64,000 bases of DNA from Magnetococcus sp. PR-3 (GTDB lineage: Bacteria > Pseudomonadota > Magnetococcia > Magnetococcales > Magnetococcaceae). Location: the NCBI RefSeq assembly GCF_036689865.1, contig NZ_JBAHUQ010000006.1, positions 1-64,000 of the forward strand. The letters are read 5' to 3'. The notes beneath the pieces are model-generated. The model made no database searches, had not been told where the DNA came from, and was given only the letters and a program-made list of their open reading frames with translations. A program made the translations under genes and the position numbers. Positions 52,336 through 63,167 of this stretch are shown in pieces (within the stretch, counting starts at the first letter, position 1; every line of letters starts with the position of its first letter).

Positions 52336-53607
52336 ATGAAAAAGAAAATTTCAGTCAATCAGCTTGAACCGGGTATGTATGTCAGCGATTTCAACAATGG
52401 TTGGAATGAAGATGCCCGCTCAGGAAAGGACCCCAACGCACTGCCCCAGCAGATGCTGCTAAACAGTGATGGGGATGTTCGGCGTGTGTTAGCCGATAAC
52501 TCGATCCGGGAAGTCTATATCGATACCGATAAAGGTAAAGATGTAGAAGGGGCAAAGACGCAAGCCGAGATTGAAGCTGAGCTGGCTGCGCAGATGATGG
52601 AGCTGGGGGAGGATGACGATGCGCTCGACCTACCCAACCCCAATATTGATAAAAAGCCCATTGAAGAAGAGCTGGACCACGCCCATGAGGTTAAGCAGAA
52701 AGCCCGCCGTCTGGTTGGGGATATGCTTGATGATGTGCGTTTGGGTAAGACCATTACCGTTGGTCCGGTGAAGGATATGATGAAGGACATGGTGGAATCC
52801 ATGTTCAGTAACAAAGATGCCATGCTCAGTTTGAGTATGATTAAAGCTAAAGATGAATACACCTTTATGCACTCTGTCAATGTAGGGGTGTTTTTGGTGG
52901 CTTTTGCCCAATCTATGGAGATGTCACCAGAAGATCTGGTGGCGGTAGGTGTGGGGGCGATGCTGCATGATATTGGTAAGATGAAAACACCTCAGGAGGT
53001 TCTCAACAAGCCAGGTAAGTTGAGTGATGAGGAGTTTTTGCAGATGAAAATGCATGTGGTGCATAGTGAGAAGATTTTAGAAGCTGCACCCGGTATTAGT
53101 GAGCTGAGTGTGCAGATCGCAGGTCGTCACCATGAGCGTTGGGATGGTTCAGGGTATCCGCGCAAGCTTAAAGGTCAGGACATTGGCCAGATGGGCCAGA
53201 TGTCCGCCATTGTGGATGTATACGATGCCATTACCTCCGACCGGTGTTATCACAAGGGTAATTCACCCCACCACGCTTTGAAGCGGATGATGGAGTGGAG
53301 CAAATTCCACTTTAACCCAGAACTGTTCCAGAAGTTTGTTCAGTGTGTGGGGATCTACCCCATGGGTACCCTGGTCAGTTTGAACAATGGTTATCTGGGG
53401 GTTGTGCAAGAGACCACAGACAGCTTATTGCATCCGGTTGTGCGTCTGCTTATTGACTCCAAAAAGAAAAAGAAATTGAAGCCCGTTACGCTCAACCTGA
53501 TTGAACGTAAAGAGGATAAGGGTTGGGCTGTGGCAGGTGTGGAAGATGCCCGTAAGTGGGGTGTGGATCCTAAAAAACATATGCCCAAACCGGAGCTGTT
53601 TAACTAA
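52336..53607 (+). CDS. HD-GYP domain cyclic-di-GMP phosphodiesterase
   Basis: 423 residues. An N-terminal DUF3391-like domain (VNQLEPGMYVSDFNNGW) is followed by an acidic linker and an HD-GYP domain. Metal-binding HD at about residues 211-212 (HDIGKMKTP), HHERWDGSGYP at about 265-275 with the GYP signature. Expected to degrade c-di-GMP and so promote motility. Terminated by a strong hairpin. Confidence 0.94.
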   Translation: MKKKISVNQLEPGMYVSDFNNGWNEDARSGKDPNALPQQMLLNSDGDVRRVLADNSIREVYIDTDKGKDVEGAKTQAEIEAELAAQMMELGEDDDALDLPNPNIDKKPIEEELDHAHEVKQKARRLVGDMLDDVRLGKTITVGPVKDMMKDMVESMFSNKDAMLSLSMIKAKDEYTFMHSVNVGVFLVAFAQSMEMSPEDLVAVGVGAMLHDIGKMKTPQEVLNKPGKLSDEEFLQMKMHVVHSEKILEAAPGISELSVQIAGRHHERWDGSGYPRKLKGQDIGQMGQMSAIVDVYDAITSDRCYHKGNSPHHALKRMMEWSKFHFNPELFQKFVQCVGIYPMGTLVSLNNGYLGVVQETTDSLLHPVVRLLIDSKKKKKLKPVTLNLIERKEDKGWAVAGVEDARKWGVDPKKHMPKPELFN

Positions 53608-53628
53608 GCAGTCCCGAACAGATAGGTA

Positions 53629-53668
53629 AAAAAAAGAGCGGTATCTTTATAGATACCGCTCTTTTTTT
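53629..53668 (+). terminator. Terminator of the HD-GYP gene
   Basis: Eighteen-bp stem with core AGAGCGGTATCT / AGATACCGCTCT and loop TTAT, flanked by A and T runs. Confidence 0.95.
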
Positions 53669-53913
53669 ATCCCTTGGCGCTTCCCCCTATGCACCACACC
53701 CTGGGGTCGTAGCGCGGCTGTTCGACCCCTTTATACCGACGCACAGCCTAACTCTGTTCCAACACATATCATCTCTTTAACCTCATCTATCAACCACACT
53801 TGGGGTATTGGAATGTGTGTATAGCCACGAATCAACAAGGTGTGGATACCCTTCTAAACAGGGTTTCCACATAATCTCCTTAACCTAAAAAATAGGTCGC
53901 ACCTCTCGAGTGC

Positions 53914-54816
53914 TCATGGATGTGGGGGTTTGGGGGGGAATGTGTCATGAAAACCCTGCGCAACCAGCCTGTTGTACTGCTGTTTGGATGGCTGGTCCAA
54001 CCAGTACAGATAGTGCTCCATAAAACCAGGTTGTGTGCGTAATTTCTTAATCTCCTGATTAACACGCGCGATAACCTGCTCACCCCATGGGGTTTTGGGA
54101 CAACCAACATAGGCGTGTTGCGCCCAGTTGGACTCCAAAATGGGAATGGTTAGGAAGGTCTCTGGTGCAATGGAAAGCTCTTGGGCCAAAAAGCGTACTT
54201 CTGATGGAAAAGCGATGGTGTAGTCAAACCGCTTATGGTTGAGCATGTTGATCAAAGGTTTGGTCACACTGTCACGGTTAGAGGCCAAGCTGTTGGTGGG
54301 GTTGGTGTCATGTTCAATAATGGGCGCCAGGGTTTTGGAGTAGGCGCGCGCATGGGTGTAACCCAGGATCAGATCCGTTTGGTTCAACAGTTGCCTTAAG
54401 GAGAGGGCCCCGTTGGGGTCAAGATAGGGCTGAAAGCGCGGTAGATCCTCTGCTCGGATGACAAATTTGGCGGGCAATACAAACATAAAGGGTAGGGAGT
54501 AGGTGATGTATTGTGCTTGGTTCTCTGTCCAGAGCAGGCCAGAGGCACACACCTGCTGTTGGGCCTTAATGGTCTCTAACACCCGTTTAATATTGGTTGT
54601 GCTGCGGCTATGTTGATACTGCGGCAACCGCTGTTTGATATCCTGCTCCATATGATCAACAAAACCTTGGCCTTGTAAGGGGCCAGAAACCACATAGATG
54701 GGTGGAAAATCAAAAATAAGCCACCGTATGTTGGTGGGTGTCATCTGTGCCATAGCAGGTATGGCTTGCAGGTAAAGTAGCAAGACGAACATATGGATGA
54801 GGGGGCGGTGGGGCAT
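53914..54816 (-). CDS. Periplasmic solute-binding-like protein (SBP family 3-like)
   Basis: About 300 residues with a signal peptide (FVLLLYLQAIPAMAQ). The pattern resembles amino-acid-type binding proteins of the SBP_bac_3 clan (IRWLIFDFPPIYVVSGPLQGQGF; VCASGLLWTENQAQYITYSLP; FDYTIAFPSEVRFLA). No permease or ATPase is adjacent, so it may be a sensor partner. The chosen ATG has GAGG 9 bases upstream. Confidence 0.75.
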   Translation of the reverse strand: MPHRPLIHMFVLLLYLQAIPAMAQMTPTNIRWLIFDFPPIYVVSGPLQGQGFVDHMEQDIKQRLPQYQHSRSTTNIKRVLETIKAQQQVCASGLLWTENQAQYITYSLPFMFVLPAKFVIRAEDLPRFQPYLDPNGALSLRQLLNQTDLILGYTHARAYSKTLAPIIEHDTNPTNSLASNRDSVTKPLINMLNHKRFDYTIAFPSEVRFLAQELSIAPETFLTIPILESNWAQHAYVGCPKTPWGEQVIARVNQEIKKLRTQPGFMEHYLYWLDQPSKQQYNRLVAQGFHDTFPPKPPHP

Positions 54817-55104
54817 AGGGTTCATCCTCAAAAAATATCTGGATCATTGATCTTTCTATGATCATTGTTAGCCAATGGGTCACTTTAACTCAAGTAACGT
54901 GATCGGTGTGGTGTGACATCTCTTTCTTCCAGAGTATGGGAAGAAGGTGCAAAGGGTGGGGGTATTTAAAAATACCGCCTACACAATGGCCTGTCTAAAT
55001 GGGGTTTAAAGCTAGGTGAACCCTTAATCCAATAGCCTCTTGATAAATTTTGGGCTAAATTAATATGGTTAATGAAAGAGCTTTTTTTCCCTCAGGAGAA
55101 CCCA

Positions 55105-56250
55105 ATGCAAGCCCGCCTACAGATCACCATCATCGGTACTGGTTTTGCCAGCATTGCCGCGATTAAACAGTTGCGTAAATTAGACGGTCTTGGCCGGTTG
55201 GAGATCAGTGTTCTTGCGCCCAAGCCTACTTTTGTACATCTACCGAGTATGATCTGGATTCCATCGGGTTTACGTAAGGCTGAAGATGTCACGGTAGACT
55301 TGACCAACTTCTTTGACCGCACGCATGTCAATTATATACCCGGTGCAGCGGCTGAAATTACCCATGGTGGTCGTACAGTGGTAACCACCAAAGGGGAGCG
55401 TATTGCCAATGATGGTCTCATCATCGCCTGTGGTGGTACCTATATGCAGAAAGCACCAGGGGTGCAGAATACTTTAAACCCCTGTACAGGTTTGGTGGCA
55501 TCGGAGCGGGTGCGAGATCGGCTCAAACAGATGCCAGGTGGTACCATCGCCTTTGGTTTTGCGGGTAACCCTAACGAACCAACGGCGGTTCGGGGTGGGC
55601 CCATGTTTGAGTTCCTCTTTGGTATGCATACCCAGCTAAAACGTGAAAAACGCCGTCAGGATTTTAAACTGGTTTTCTTCAATCCTATGAAAGAGCCAGG
55701 CAAGCGGTTGGGGCCTCAGGCGGTTAAGGGGCTTTTGGCCGCGATGGAAAAACGGGGTATTGAGACCCATTTGGGTCATAAGATTAAACAGTTTGGTCAA
55801 GATTTTGTGCGGACAGAGGGTGGTGAATTTGCGGCGGATATGACGCTGTTTATCCCCGGTATGCGGGGTCTGCCCATGTATGAGCAGAGTGATCTACAGC
55901 TCTCCCCAGGTGGTTTTATTCAGGGGGACCAAAACTGTCGTGCCCAAGGTATAGAGCGTACCTATGTGGCGGGTGATGCCGCCAACCTCCCGGGCCCGGA
56001 GTGGAAAGCCAAACAGGGTTATGGTGCAGGTATGCAAGCCAAAGCAGCGGCCACCAATCTGTACGATGAGCTGGCCGGTCGGGAAATTGGGGCGACCTAT
56101 CGTAATGAGCTGCTCTGTGTGGTGGATACATTGGATACGGGTATGTGGGTACAGCGTTCCCCCAAATTCAACTTTATCTTACCGCCCCTGCGTTCCATGC
56201 ACTATGTCAAGCGTGCGATGGAGTGGAAAAACCTTGCCCCACTCCGTTAA
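55105..56250 (+). CDS. Sulfide:quinone oxidoreductase-like flavoprotein
   Basis: 381 residues. FAD-binding start ITIIGTGFASIAAIKQL, a second nucleotide-site region (DGLIIACGGTY) and the C-terminal FAD motif TYVAGDAANLPGP. Cysteines lie in IIACGG, LNPCTG and ELLCVV, which could be the redox Cys set of SQRs, but the alignment needs checking. SQRs oxidise sulfide and pass electrons to quinone. The ATG has AGGAGA 6 bases upstream; an earlier reading from 55072 is less likely. Confidence 0.78.
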   Translation: MQARLQITIIGTGFASIAAIKQLRKLDGLGRLEISVLAPKPTFVHLPSMIWIPSGLRKAEDVTVDLTNFFDRTHVNYIPGAAAEITHGGRTVVTTKGERIANDGLIIACGGTYMQKAPGVQNTLNPCTGLVASERVRDRLKQMPGGTIAFGFAGNPNEPTAVRGGPMFEFLFGMHTQLKREKRRQDFKLVFFNPMKEPGKRLGPQAVKGLLAAMEKRGIETHLGHKIKQFGQDFVRTEGGEFAADMTLFIPGMRGLPMYEQSDLQLSPGGFIQGDQNCRAQGIERTYVAGDAANLPGPEWKAKQGYGAGMQAKAAATNLYDELAGREIGATYRNELLCVVDTLDTGMWVQRSPKFNFILPPLRSMHYVKRAMEWKNLAPLR

Positions 56251-56284
56251 CAAACGGTCCATGCCTTAATCTACAGCGAGAAGG

Positions 56285-56313
56285 GAGCCGAACGATGTTC
56301 GGCTCTTTTTTTT
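56285..56313 (+). terminator. Terminator of the SQR-like gene
   Basis: GAGCCGAAC-GAT-GTTCGGCTC followed by eight T. Confidence 0.95.
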
Positions 56314-56400
56314 ACCCCGCCAGAATATCGATAAAAGATCATCTTTGAAGTCTCCTTCTATTGTGCTTGACCTGTCTATAGGTGACGGGTTGATGGTAAG

Positions 56401-56428
56401 GGTCAGAAGCGTTTCTGACCTCTATAAA
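56401..56428 (+). promoter_or_regulatory. Inverted repeat beside a -10-like box
   Basis: GGTCAGAA-GCGT-TTCTGACC (56401-56420) is a perfect 8-bp inverted repeat, followed by TATAAA (56423-56428). It lies 28 bases before the small gene at 56456 and may be an operator for the adjacent MerR regulator. Inference only. Confidence 0.45.
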
Positions 56429-56455
56429 GTCTAACCACAAGCAAAGGAGTTGATC

Positions 56456-56647
56456 ATGTCTCAAGCCACTATGAATGTCGCCCGTTGGAGCAGCCTATTT
56501 CGTGAACTGGGTTTAAGTGATGCTCAAATGCAGCGGTGGCATGATCTGTTTGAAGCCCGTTATCCAGAAGGGCATCAGGCTTTTCTCATCTGGCTGGGTT
56601 TGGAAGAAGTGGACATACAAAAAATTCGTCAACAGAGTGGTGCCTGA
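56456..56647 (+). CDS. Small stand-alone copy of the MerR C-terminal module
   Basis: 63 residues. Its body (GLSDAQMQRWHDLFEARYP; FLIWLGLEEVDIQ) aligns with the last 57 residues of the MerR protein downstream (GMSDEDMMTWHRAFEASS; FLFSLGLEEAEVT) with roughly 20 identities by eye. It is therefore a free-standing version of the effector domain. The ATG has AAAGGAG upstream. Role unknown; a regulator partner is plausible. Confidence 0.75.
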   Translation: MSQATMNVARWSSLFRELGLSDAQMQRWHDLFEARYPEGHQAFLIWLGLEEVDIQKIRQQSGA

Positions 56648-56703
56648 TCGATAGATAGGTAGAGCCCCATGTGGGCTCTTGCCATTTATTAAAGGAATAA
56701 GCT

Positions 56704-57231
56704 ATGCACACCATTAGCCGTTTGGCCAAGCAGTTTGGTCTTTCACGGAGCACACTGGTTCATTATGACACGATTGGATTACTCAGACCCGCGGGACGTT
56801 CCACCAGTAACTATCGGCTGTATGATCAGGTTGACGTCAAGCGCTTGGAACGCATTGTCGCCATGCGTGAAGCCGGGCTTTCTTTAGAGACTATTAAAGA
56901 GCTGCTACAGACAGAACAACCTGATCAGGTTGTGGAAGCTTTGGAGTTCCAGCTTCAACAGCTGCATGAACAGATGGGGGTGTTACGTCGTCAGCAGGAG
57001 AAAACAGCCCGGCTACTGGCCCACTATGGTGGCAACCTGGTTGAGAAAGTGATGAATAAGGCACAATGGGTGGCTCTGATGCGGTCAGCTGGTATGAGCG
57101 ATGAAGATATGATGACCTGGCACCGGGCTTTTGAAGCCTCCAGCACAACCGCGCACCGGCACTTTCTTTTCTCCCTGGGTTTAGAAGAGGCGGAAGTGAC
57201 CATGATACAGGATCAATCCAAAGCATTGTAA
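56704..57231 (+). CDS. MerR-family transcriptional regulator
   Basis: 175 residues. N-terminal winged helix (TISRLAKQFGLSRSTLVHYDTIGLL; YRLYDQVDVKRLERI), a central coiled-coil dimerisation helix, and a C-terminal module of about 57 residues shared with the small gene upstream. No metal-binding Cys cluster is seen, so it is unlikely to be a metal sensor. It starts 56 bases after the small gene. Confidence 0.9.
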   Translation: MHTISRLAKQFGLSRSTLVHYDTIGLLRPAGRSTSNYRLYDQVDVKRLERIVAMREAGLSLETIKELLQTEQPDQVVEALEFQLQQLHEQMGVLRRQQEKTARLLAHYGGNLVEKVMNKAQWVALMRSAGMSDEDMMTWHRAFEASSTTAHRHFLFSLGLEEAEVTMIQDQSKAL

Positions 57232-57521
57232 ACCATGGAGTGCTGCTCTAGGGTCGGGTTTATGCGGGAAGAAGCAGAATAAACCCCTATTCATTGATGA
57301 CTTTATGGGTGCTTTGTATCACCAGTTTAAACAAACATCTTAAGGTGGTTGCGCCTCATTTGCATCTTCATAAAAAAATGAAATGTTTTAAACATAGAGA
57401 GTAGGGTATGGTTTAACAGGGATTATGGTTGAATGCCTATAACCAGAATGAACCGTGTCTGGTTGTGACTATCCTTTATGAAATAGGGCCTCTATGCGGT
57501 TATATCTGAAAGGGTTAAAGC

Positions 57522-58907
57522 ATGTTTATGTTGCGTAACAGCCAAATTCTCAACCGGTTACTGCCGACGCTTTGTTGTGCGGTAAGTTTGCTGGTTGTGC
57601 CAACTGCTCAGGCTATGGATCGAGATAAGCCTTTATTGGCGGTGTTTATGGCTGGGAAGACTCGAAGCGATCTGGCATTTGTTGATCCACAAGGTCGGGC
57701 TTTTGGTCAAGGTTTGAAGGTTTCCAATGCCTATATTAAGCAAGGGTATTTTTTAGCGATGCCCAAAGGTTTAACCCGTAGCGGTGATCTGGTTCGACGG
57801 TGGTATGACCGTACAGGTCGTGAAGTGCCCATGCCTACATTTGATGGCAAGAACAAGGTAGAAGCTTCCGTGATGTCGGCTGAAGGTCTGGGGCTGGTGT
57901 TTTGGAAGGATAAAGGGCCGAGGAAATATGGATTTGTTAACCTAAAAGGTCAAATGGCTTTTAAAGAGGTTTTTTCAGGTGCCCGTAGTTTTTCGGAAGG
58001 GTTGGCAGAAGTGCGCCAGATGAAAACCAAAAAGTGGGGCTTTATTAATACCCAAGGCCGCTGGGTCATTGCACCCCAATACAAAGGGGTTATGCCCTTC
58101 CGTCAAGGTATTACCTCGGTTCAAAATCAAGCTGGTCAATGGGCGTTGCTTGATCAAACCGGTCAAGCACTGACCGATTTTTCTTGTAGCCGTGCTCTGA
58201 ATATTAAACAGGGTATTGCCCTGTGTAAGCTTGCGAATAAAAAGGGTGTGATGCTCTATTCTAAGCTTGGCAAAGCTCTGTTGTCTCAACCCGCCAAATC
58301 CATTTCCTGGGTTGGGTTCGGCTGGAAGGTAAAAGATTCTGATGGCCAAGTTATGTTACGAGATGCTCAAGGTAAATTACGGATTAAAAAAGGTCTGGTC
58401 GCAGATATAAGCACAGGTTTGGGTGATGGTTTGTTCCGGGCAAAGGCCACCCAAAAGGGGCCTTATGGATATATGAATTTAGAAGGAACATGGGTGGTTA
58501 AACCCAAGTATGTCAAAGCTTCCATCTTTTCTGAAAAACGGGCTTTTGCCCAAACAGATCGTAAACAGCCGGTTGAGATGATTAATACCAAAGGCCAAGT
58601 GATACAAACCCTGCAAGATGTGTATAACGCTGCTCAGTCTGGACCCATGCAACAGGGGTTGGCCGCAGTTGTTGCTAAAAAAGGGAAAGAACCGGCCAAG
58701 GTTGGCTACATTACCCCTGATGGTACGTGGGGGATAGCCCCCAAATTTAATAAAACACGTTTGAAAGATCAGGCGTTTGTAAATGGGGTGGCACCAGCTT
58801 GCCTGGATAAATATCCCAATGTACGTTGTGGGATCATCAATCCAAAAGGGGGTTGGGTTATCGGCCCCAAAGCAGAATGGATAGGGATTAAGGCAGGCTT
58901 TCACTAA
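57522..58907 (+). CDS. Exported WG-repeat protein
   Basis: 461 residues with signal peptide (VSLLVVPTAQA). It consists of WG/KWG repeats such as YGFVNLKGQMAF, WGFINTQGRWVIAPQY, YGYMNLEGTWVVKPKY, VGYITPDGTWGIAPKF and CGIINPKGGWVIGPKA. Such repeats build beta-propeller-like surfaces; function unknown. Several Lys-rich linkers. Shine-Dalgarno AAGGG. Confidence 0.85.
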   Translation: MFMLRNSQILNRLLPTLCCAVSLLVVPTAQAMDRDKPLLAVFMAGKTRSDLAFVDPQGRAFGQGLKVSNAYIKQGYFLAMPKGLTRSGDLVRRWYDRTGREVPMPTFDGKNKVEASVMSAEGLGLVFWKDKGPRKYGFVNLKGQMAFKEVFSGARSFSEGLAEVRQMKTKKWGFINTQGRWVIAPQYKGVMPFRQGITSVQNQAGQWALLDQTGQALTDFSCSRALNIKQGIALCKLANKKGVMLYSKLGKALLSQPAKSISWVGFGWKVKDSDGQVMLRDAQGKLRIKKGLVADISTGLGDGLFRAKATQKGPYGYMNLEGTWVVKPKYVKASIFSEKRAFAQTDRKQPVEMINTKGQVIQTLQDVYNAAQSGPMQQGLAAVVAKKGKEPAKVGYITPDGTWGIAPKFNKTRLKDQAFVNGVAPACLDKYPNVRCGIINPKGGWVIGPKAEWIGIKAGFH

Positions 58908-58942
58908 AGCATCGCCTTTTCAATGTATTGTTAAGGCTTGGT

Positions 58943-58978
58943 CCCACCGATGGGCGGAGAGCTGTGCCCATCGGTGGG
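58943..58978 (+). other. Strong hairpin after the WG-repeat gene
   Basis: CCCACCGATGGGC / GCCCATCGGTGGG, a perfect 13-bp stem with a 10-base loop, 36 bases after the stop. There is no T run, so it is not a textbook terminator; it may protect the 3' end. Confidence 0.6.
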
Positions 58979-59497
58979 GTCGTCTAAGCGGTTTTAAGGA
59001 TCAAAAAAAGGGGAGTATCGAGAGATGTTTACCCCTCATTCTTCTACTCAAGAAGTTGAACTACACTATGTAGGGTATGGCTGTCCCATATTTGTGGGGA
59101 GCACGGCATCAGAAGAGGTGTGCATTCAGTAAACGGGTCGGCTTTTAGACATAGCTGGGGTAGGGGGGCAAAAGAGAGCGCTCTATATCAACACGGGTAT
59201 TTCTGGTGATGCGTCGCTAACGATGCGCACTTTGACCCGGTGATACAGTGCGATAGAGCGTTAACTCTTTTGACCGGCCTGCATTTATTGATAACGTACA
59301 GCTTGTATACCGTGGTGAGCGTCCCTATGTTCAACCTTGTCGTGCAAAAGCTCTGTACGGATAACATGTATCTGTTTTGCACCAAAAGAGATCATAACCC
59401 AAACCCTATCTGATCTCGGCTGTTCTCCCTTAAGGCTGCTTTATAACCGTACCTAGCTCAAATATACAGAGGCCATATTTTTGCACCCATGTCGGCC
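58979..59497. other. Intergenic region
   Basis: About 520 bases between convergent genes. Only short open frames without ribosome binding sites are present. I found no terminator for the hybrid kinase gene. Confidence 0.4.
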
Positions 59498-62215
59498 TTA
59501 CTTCGCTCCGGGTCGTTTCATATTGGGCAAAGCGTAGCGCTGGATGGTACGCAGCAGAACATCTTTCTTAAAGGGCTTGGTCAGGTGACCATCGCACCCG
59601 GCTTCAATACTGGCCTCACGATCTTCCTTAAAGGCATGGGCCGTGATAGCCAGAACAGGCATACGTGGGGTGCCTTGTTCCCGCTCCAAAGAGCGCAAGG
59701 TGCGTGTGGCACTTAGGCCATCCAGCTCGGGCATCTGAATATCCATAAGAATCAGATCATAACGGCGTTTTTTAATGGCCTCCAAGGCTTCAAGACCATT
59801 ACCAACAATATCCAGTCGATAGGCGGTCTTTTTAAGAAAGCGTTGAACCAACAGCACATTGTCTGGGCTGTCCTCAGCCAACAGAATGGCAATGGGTGTC
59901 TGTAGGGTGGGGTCGCTGGCTTGTTCTTGTGCGGTACGGGGTTTGATCATGCCCATGGCATCCATCAGCATCTGGATGGCATCTCCCATACTGTGGGGTT
60001 TTTGAATGTAGTGTGCACCCAGGTGTTCCGCTTGTTTGGTCCAGCTCTCTGGATCTTCCCAACCTGCGATAATCCAGTGAAAGCCCCGATCACCATATTG
60101 GGTTTTAAGGGTGGCCAATTGACGGAAGGCCGATGCCGGGTCATGGCCACTTTCCAGCCAAACAATAGCGCCGGTTTGCCCTGATTTTAACTGTGGGTCC
60201 AGCTCAGGTACCTCTTTGAAGTAATAGACCTCACGGCAGTGGTAGAGCAGCTGGTGGCGCAGTACTTCACTATGGTTATGGGTCATACCACATAGATAGA
60301 GATCTGGGCGGGGGTCCAGCAGCGACTTAGGCTGTGCAATATCGGGTTTTTCAATGGGGAACTCAAACCAGAAACGGCTTCCCTGACTAGGGGTGCTTTC
60401 GACCTGAATTTCACTACCCATCAGTTCCACCAAATGGCGGCTAATGGTCAAGCCCAAGCCGGTTCCTCCAAATTGACGGGTAACGGCTAGATCAGCCTGG
60501 GTAAAGGCTTCAAAGATAGCGTTCAGCCGTTTTTCTTCAATCCCAATGCCGGTATCAGAGATCATAAAACCAATGCTGTAAGGGACCTCTTCACTACTGG
60601 TTAAATATGCGCGCAGCTCCACTTGGCCGGTACTGGTAAACTTAATGGCATTGCCAACTAGATTAATGATCACCTGCCGCAGCCGGATGGAGTCGACAAA
60701 CACATGGGCAGGCAGATTGGGGTGTGGATTAAACAGCAGATCAATCTGCTTGGAGCGGGCCCGTTCCACCATCATGCTGGTGATATCGTCCAGTAGGGTA
60801 CGTAGATCGGTATTGACCGGTTCAATTTGAATTTGGCCGGCCTGAACCTTGGACAGATCCAAAATATCATTCAGCAGATCCATCAACTGATCACCCGCCC
60901 GCTGGAAGGTGGTAACAAAGCGGGTTTGTTCCCGGTCCAGCTCTGTATCTTTAAGCAGGTCGGCCATACCCACAATGGCGTTCATCGGGGTGCGGATCTC
61001 ATGACTCATGGTTGCAAGAAAGCGACTTTTGGCCGCATTGGCCTCTTCCGCTTGACGCTTGGCAACCGCCAACTGCCGATTATTCTTATGTAGCTCTACT
61101 GTGCGCTCTAAAACTTGGCGGCGGAACTGGCTGGTACCCATGCGTAGGAGGGTGTAAACCAATAGCTCTACCAATAAAAAAGCGCTAATGGCAAAAAGGA
61201 TATTATCCCGGAATTTATCATCAAACTCTGCGACTTCCGTCGAAGCATCGCTCCACACAGCGACTTTACCAACGGGTGCGCTTTCAGGATTTTGCATGTT
61301 ACGAAAATCCAATAGCGCAAAGCAGGAGAGGGCAATGGGGTGGCCACGAAGTTCAATGATGCGTAACCGGCACATCTGATTTTTTTGGCGGAATATCTCT
61401 GGCTTGGCAAACAGATCAGCCAAGGCATCGTTATTGGTTGAAGCTTCGGTGACAAAGACATTATTGGAGGGGCGTTGGGCGGTAAAACGGGTGAAGACCT
61501 CTGGCCACCAAGTGTTGCGGGCATGCTCAACAGTCATTAAAACCGCAAAGTCTGCCACCATTTGGCCTTTGAGGTTTTTTAACATGGTCTCAAAACTGGT
61601 ACCTGCTTCCACAGACCCGACAAGCACGGGGGGTTGCTCCGCCTTAGGGGTCATAATAACGGGAACCACACCCCGGATACCTGCATAGACCCGTCCAGAC
61701 TCAAACCCCTTGGTGGGCTCCATATAGCGATTGCTGTGCACAATGGTGTGGCGGATGGTGGAGAGATCATCCCCAAATTTCTTGGGTTTGTGTACCCGCA
61801 GGAATGAGGTGTCTTTGGGGCCGAGATGAAAATGCAGTTGACGGATCTCATAATTGCGCTGCATCGCGCTCCAGCCCGGTTTCAGAAACTGGTAGAGATC
61901 TTGACGAATGGCATTGGCTCGGGGTCCACCTGCACCACCGCCCTCTTGGTCCACAGCCAGACGTCCCTGTAGAAACCGTTGACGAATTTCAGGGGTATTG
62001 GCCATTAGCGTGGCGATTTGCTGCATATGGCTGGAGGTGCTGATCAGGGTGTGGTTAAAAGCATCCCGGTAGTTGTCCGCTTTACGGGCCAGGTTTTGCC
62101 ATAACACATTTTTGTCGGCTGTATAGTTCAGCCATACAAACGAAGCATCGATCAGCGCGATCAGAATCGAGATGATGATAAATAGACGCCGGGAGGAAGT
62201 CTTGCCAGAATCCAT
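59498..62215 (-). CDS. Cache-domain hybrid sensor histidine kinase
   Basis: 905 residues. TM1 near residues 10-30, a periplasmic dCache-like domain ([25 protein letters not shown]), TM2 near 340-365, a HisKA helix with phospho-His405 ([13 protein letters not shown]), a HATPase domain ([25 protein letters not shown]), a degenerate receiver-like segment (about 625-750) and a C-terminal receiver with phospho-Asp825 ([13 protein letters not shown]). Starts 8 bases after the coiled-coil gene, so they form an operon. Confidence 0.93.
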   Translation of the reverse strand: MDSGKTSSRRLFIIISILIALIDASFVWLNYTADKNVLWQNLARKADNYRDAFNHTLISTSSHMQQIATLMANTPEIRQRFLQGRLAVDQEGGGAGGPRANAIRQDLYQFLKPGWSAMQRNYEIRQLHFHLGPKDTSFLRVHKPKKFGDDLSTIRHTIVHSNRYMEPTKGFESGRVYAGIRGVVPVIMTPKAEQPPVLVGSVEAGTSFETMLKNLKGQMVADFAVLMTVEHARNTWWPEVFTRFTAQRPSNNVFVTEASTNNDALADLFAKPEIFRQKNQMCRLRIIELRGHPIALSCFALLDFRNMQNPESAPVGKVAVWSDASTEVAEFDDKFRDNILFAISAFLLVELLVYTLLRMGTSQFRRQVLERTVELHKNNRQLAVAKRQAEEANAAKSRFLATMSHEIRTPMNAIVGMADLLKDTELDREQTRFVTTFQRAGDQLMDLLNDILDLSKVQAGQIQIEPVNTDLRTLLDDITSMMVERARSKQIDLLFNPHPNLPAHVFVDSIRLRQVIINLVGNAIKFTSTGQVELRAYLTSSEEVPYSIGFMISDTGIGIEEKRLNAIFEAFTQADLAVTRQFGGTGLGLTISRHLVELMGSEIQVESTPSQGSRFWFEFPIEKPDIAQPKSLLDPRPDLYLCGMTHNHSEVLRHQLLYHCREVYYFKEVPELDPQLKSGQTGAIVWLESGHDPASAFRQLATLKTQYGDRGFHWIIAGWEDPESWTKQAEHLGAHYIQKPHSMGDAIQMLMDAMGMIKPRTAQEQASDPTLQTPIAILLAEDSPDNVLLVQRFLKKTAYRLDIVGNGLEALEAIKKRRYDLILMDIQMPELDGLSATRTLRSLEREQGTPRMPVLAITAHAFKEDREASIEAGCDGHLTKPFKKDVLLRTIQRYALPNMKRPGAK

Positions 62216-62223
62216 AAAAACCG

Positions 62224-62769
62224 CTACTCCGTCTGGGTAGATACAGGCTCTACAGGCTCATGGACTGGGGTTGTGCCGGGTACGCCCAGTTCCTGTAATT
62301 TTAACAGATGGATATGTTCCAGTTTCTGTTGTTGGGCACGCAACTGGTCTCGCATGCTTTGTAGCTTTTTACGCAGTTGACGTATGCGTTCACGGGAGGC
62401 TTGTACAATGGCATGATGAACCCGAGCAGGATCCCGTTGCTCCTGCTGTGCCAGACGTCTGGCTTGTTCAATCTTCTGTCGTTTACCACGAACCGCATTG
62501 CGATAGTGGTGTTTGGCGGCATCCAGTGCAATACGTGCTTGATCAACCCTCAGACGGGCTGTCTGAAGACGCCGTTGCCAATAGAGCCCGGGCAGTAGGC
62601 TATGCTGTGCTTTTAGCCATAAGGTTTGAGGCGGCAGATCGGGATTACCCACCGGCGCAAACAGTAACCCACCCAACAACAGCAACAGCATGATGGTCGC
62701 ACTCCATACCATCATGGGTGCTGTCACGTGCATCTTGCGGATAGCGACTTGCTTTGAAGCTGCTGCCAA
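62224..62769 (-). CDS. Membrane-anchored coiled-coil protein
   Basis: 181 residues. One TM segment ([20 protein letters not shown]) then a long Arg/Gln-rich coiled coil ([20 protein letters not shown]). The start is probably TTG with AGGA about 7 bases upstream; the first in-frame ATG is 12 codons later and lacks a Shine-Dalgarno sequence. First gene of the operon with the hybrid kinase; it might assist signal sensing. Family not recognised. Confidence 0.75.
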   Translation of the reverse strand: MAAASKQVAIRKMHVTAPMMVWSATIMLLLLLGGLLFAPVGNPDLPPQTLWLKAQHSLLPGLYWQRRLQTARLRVDQARIALDAAKHHYRNAVRGKRQKIEQARRLAQQEQRDPARVHHAIVQASRERIRQLRKKLQSMRDQLRAQQQKLEHIHLLKLQELGVPGTTPVHEPVEPVSTQTE

Positions 62770-63167
62770 GATTAAGTCCTATTCTGCACGGATCGCGAAA
62801 CTGGACCTCACGCTTATGTTTATAAGCAACAATTATGACATAATAAGTAAGATTCATCAAATAGACCCAGAGGGCGATTCATCTCACTTTGAGGGGGCTC
62901 CTCTATGGCCAAACCCGCCCATTATACACCTTTTGCAGTGCATTTAATCACTTTTTATCGCATTGTAACAAAGTTTAAGAAGTCAGATGCTCAGGGTATT
63001 GATAATGCTTTGGGTTTATTCTCGTATAAGTGTGGTGGGAGTAGTGGCCTGATGTGTAAGAGAAGTCCACTACCGTTGGCTGAATAATGACTAGCAGGGG
63101 TCTAAAGTCCCGTATTGCGAGGGTGGGGTTGATCCATGACCTTGGCAATCAGCCCCGAGGTGGCATT
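62770..63167. other. Intergenic region upstream of the kinase operon
   Basis: About 400 bases. A 60-codon plus-strand frame (62905-63087) has GAGGGGG upstream but no recognisable family, so I leave it uncalled. The promoter of the coiled-coil/kinase operon should lie near 62770-62850. Confidence 0.35.

Noticed and set aside
62905-63087. 60-codon frame upstream of the kinase operon
   Set aside because: Has a GA-rich stretch upstream, but no family or composition support; not enough to call.
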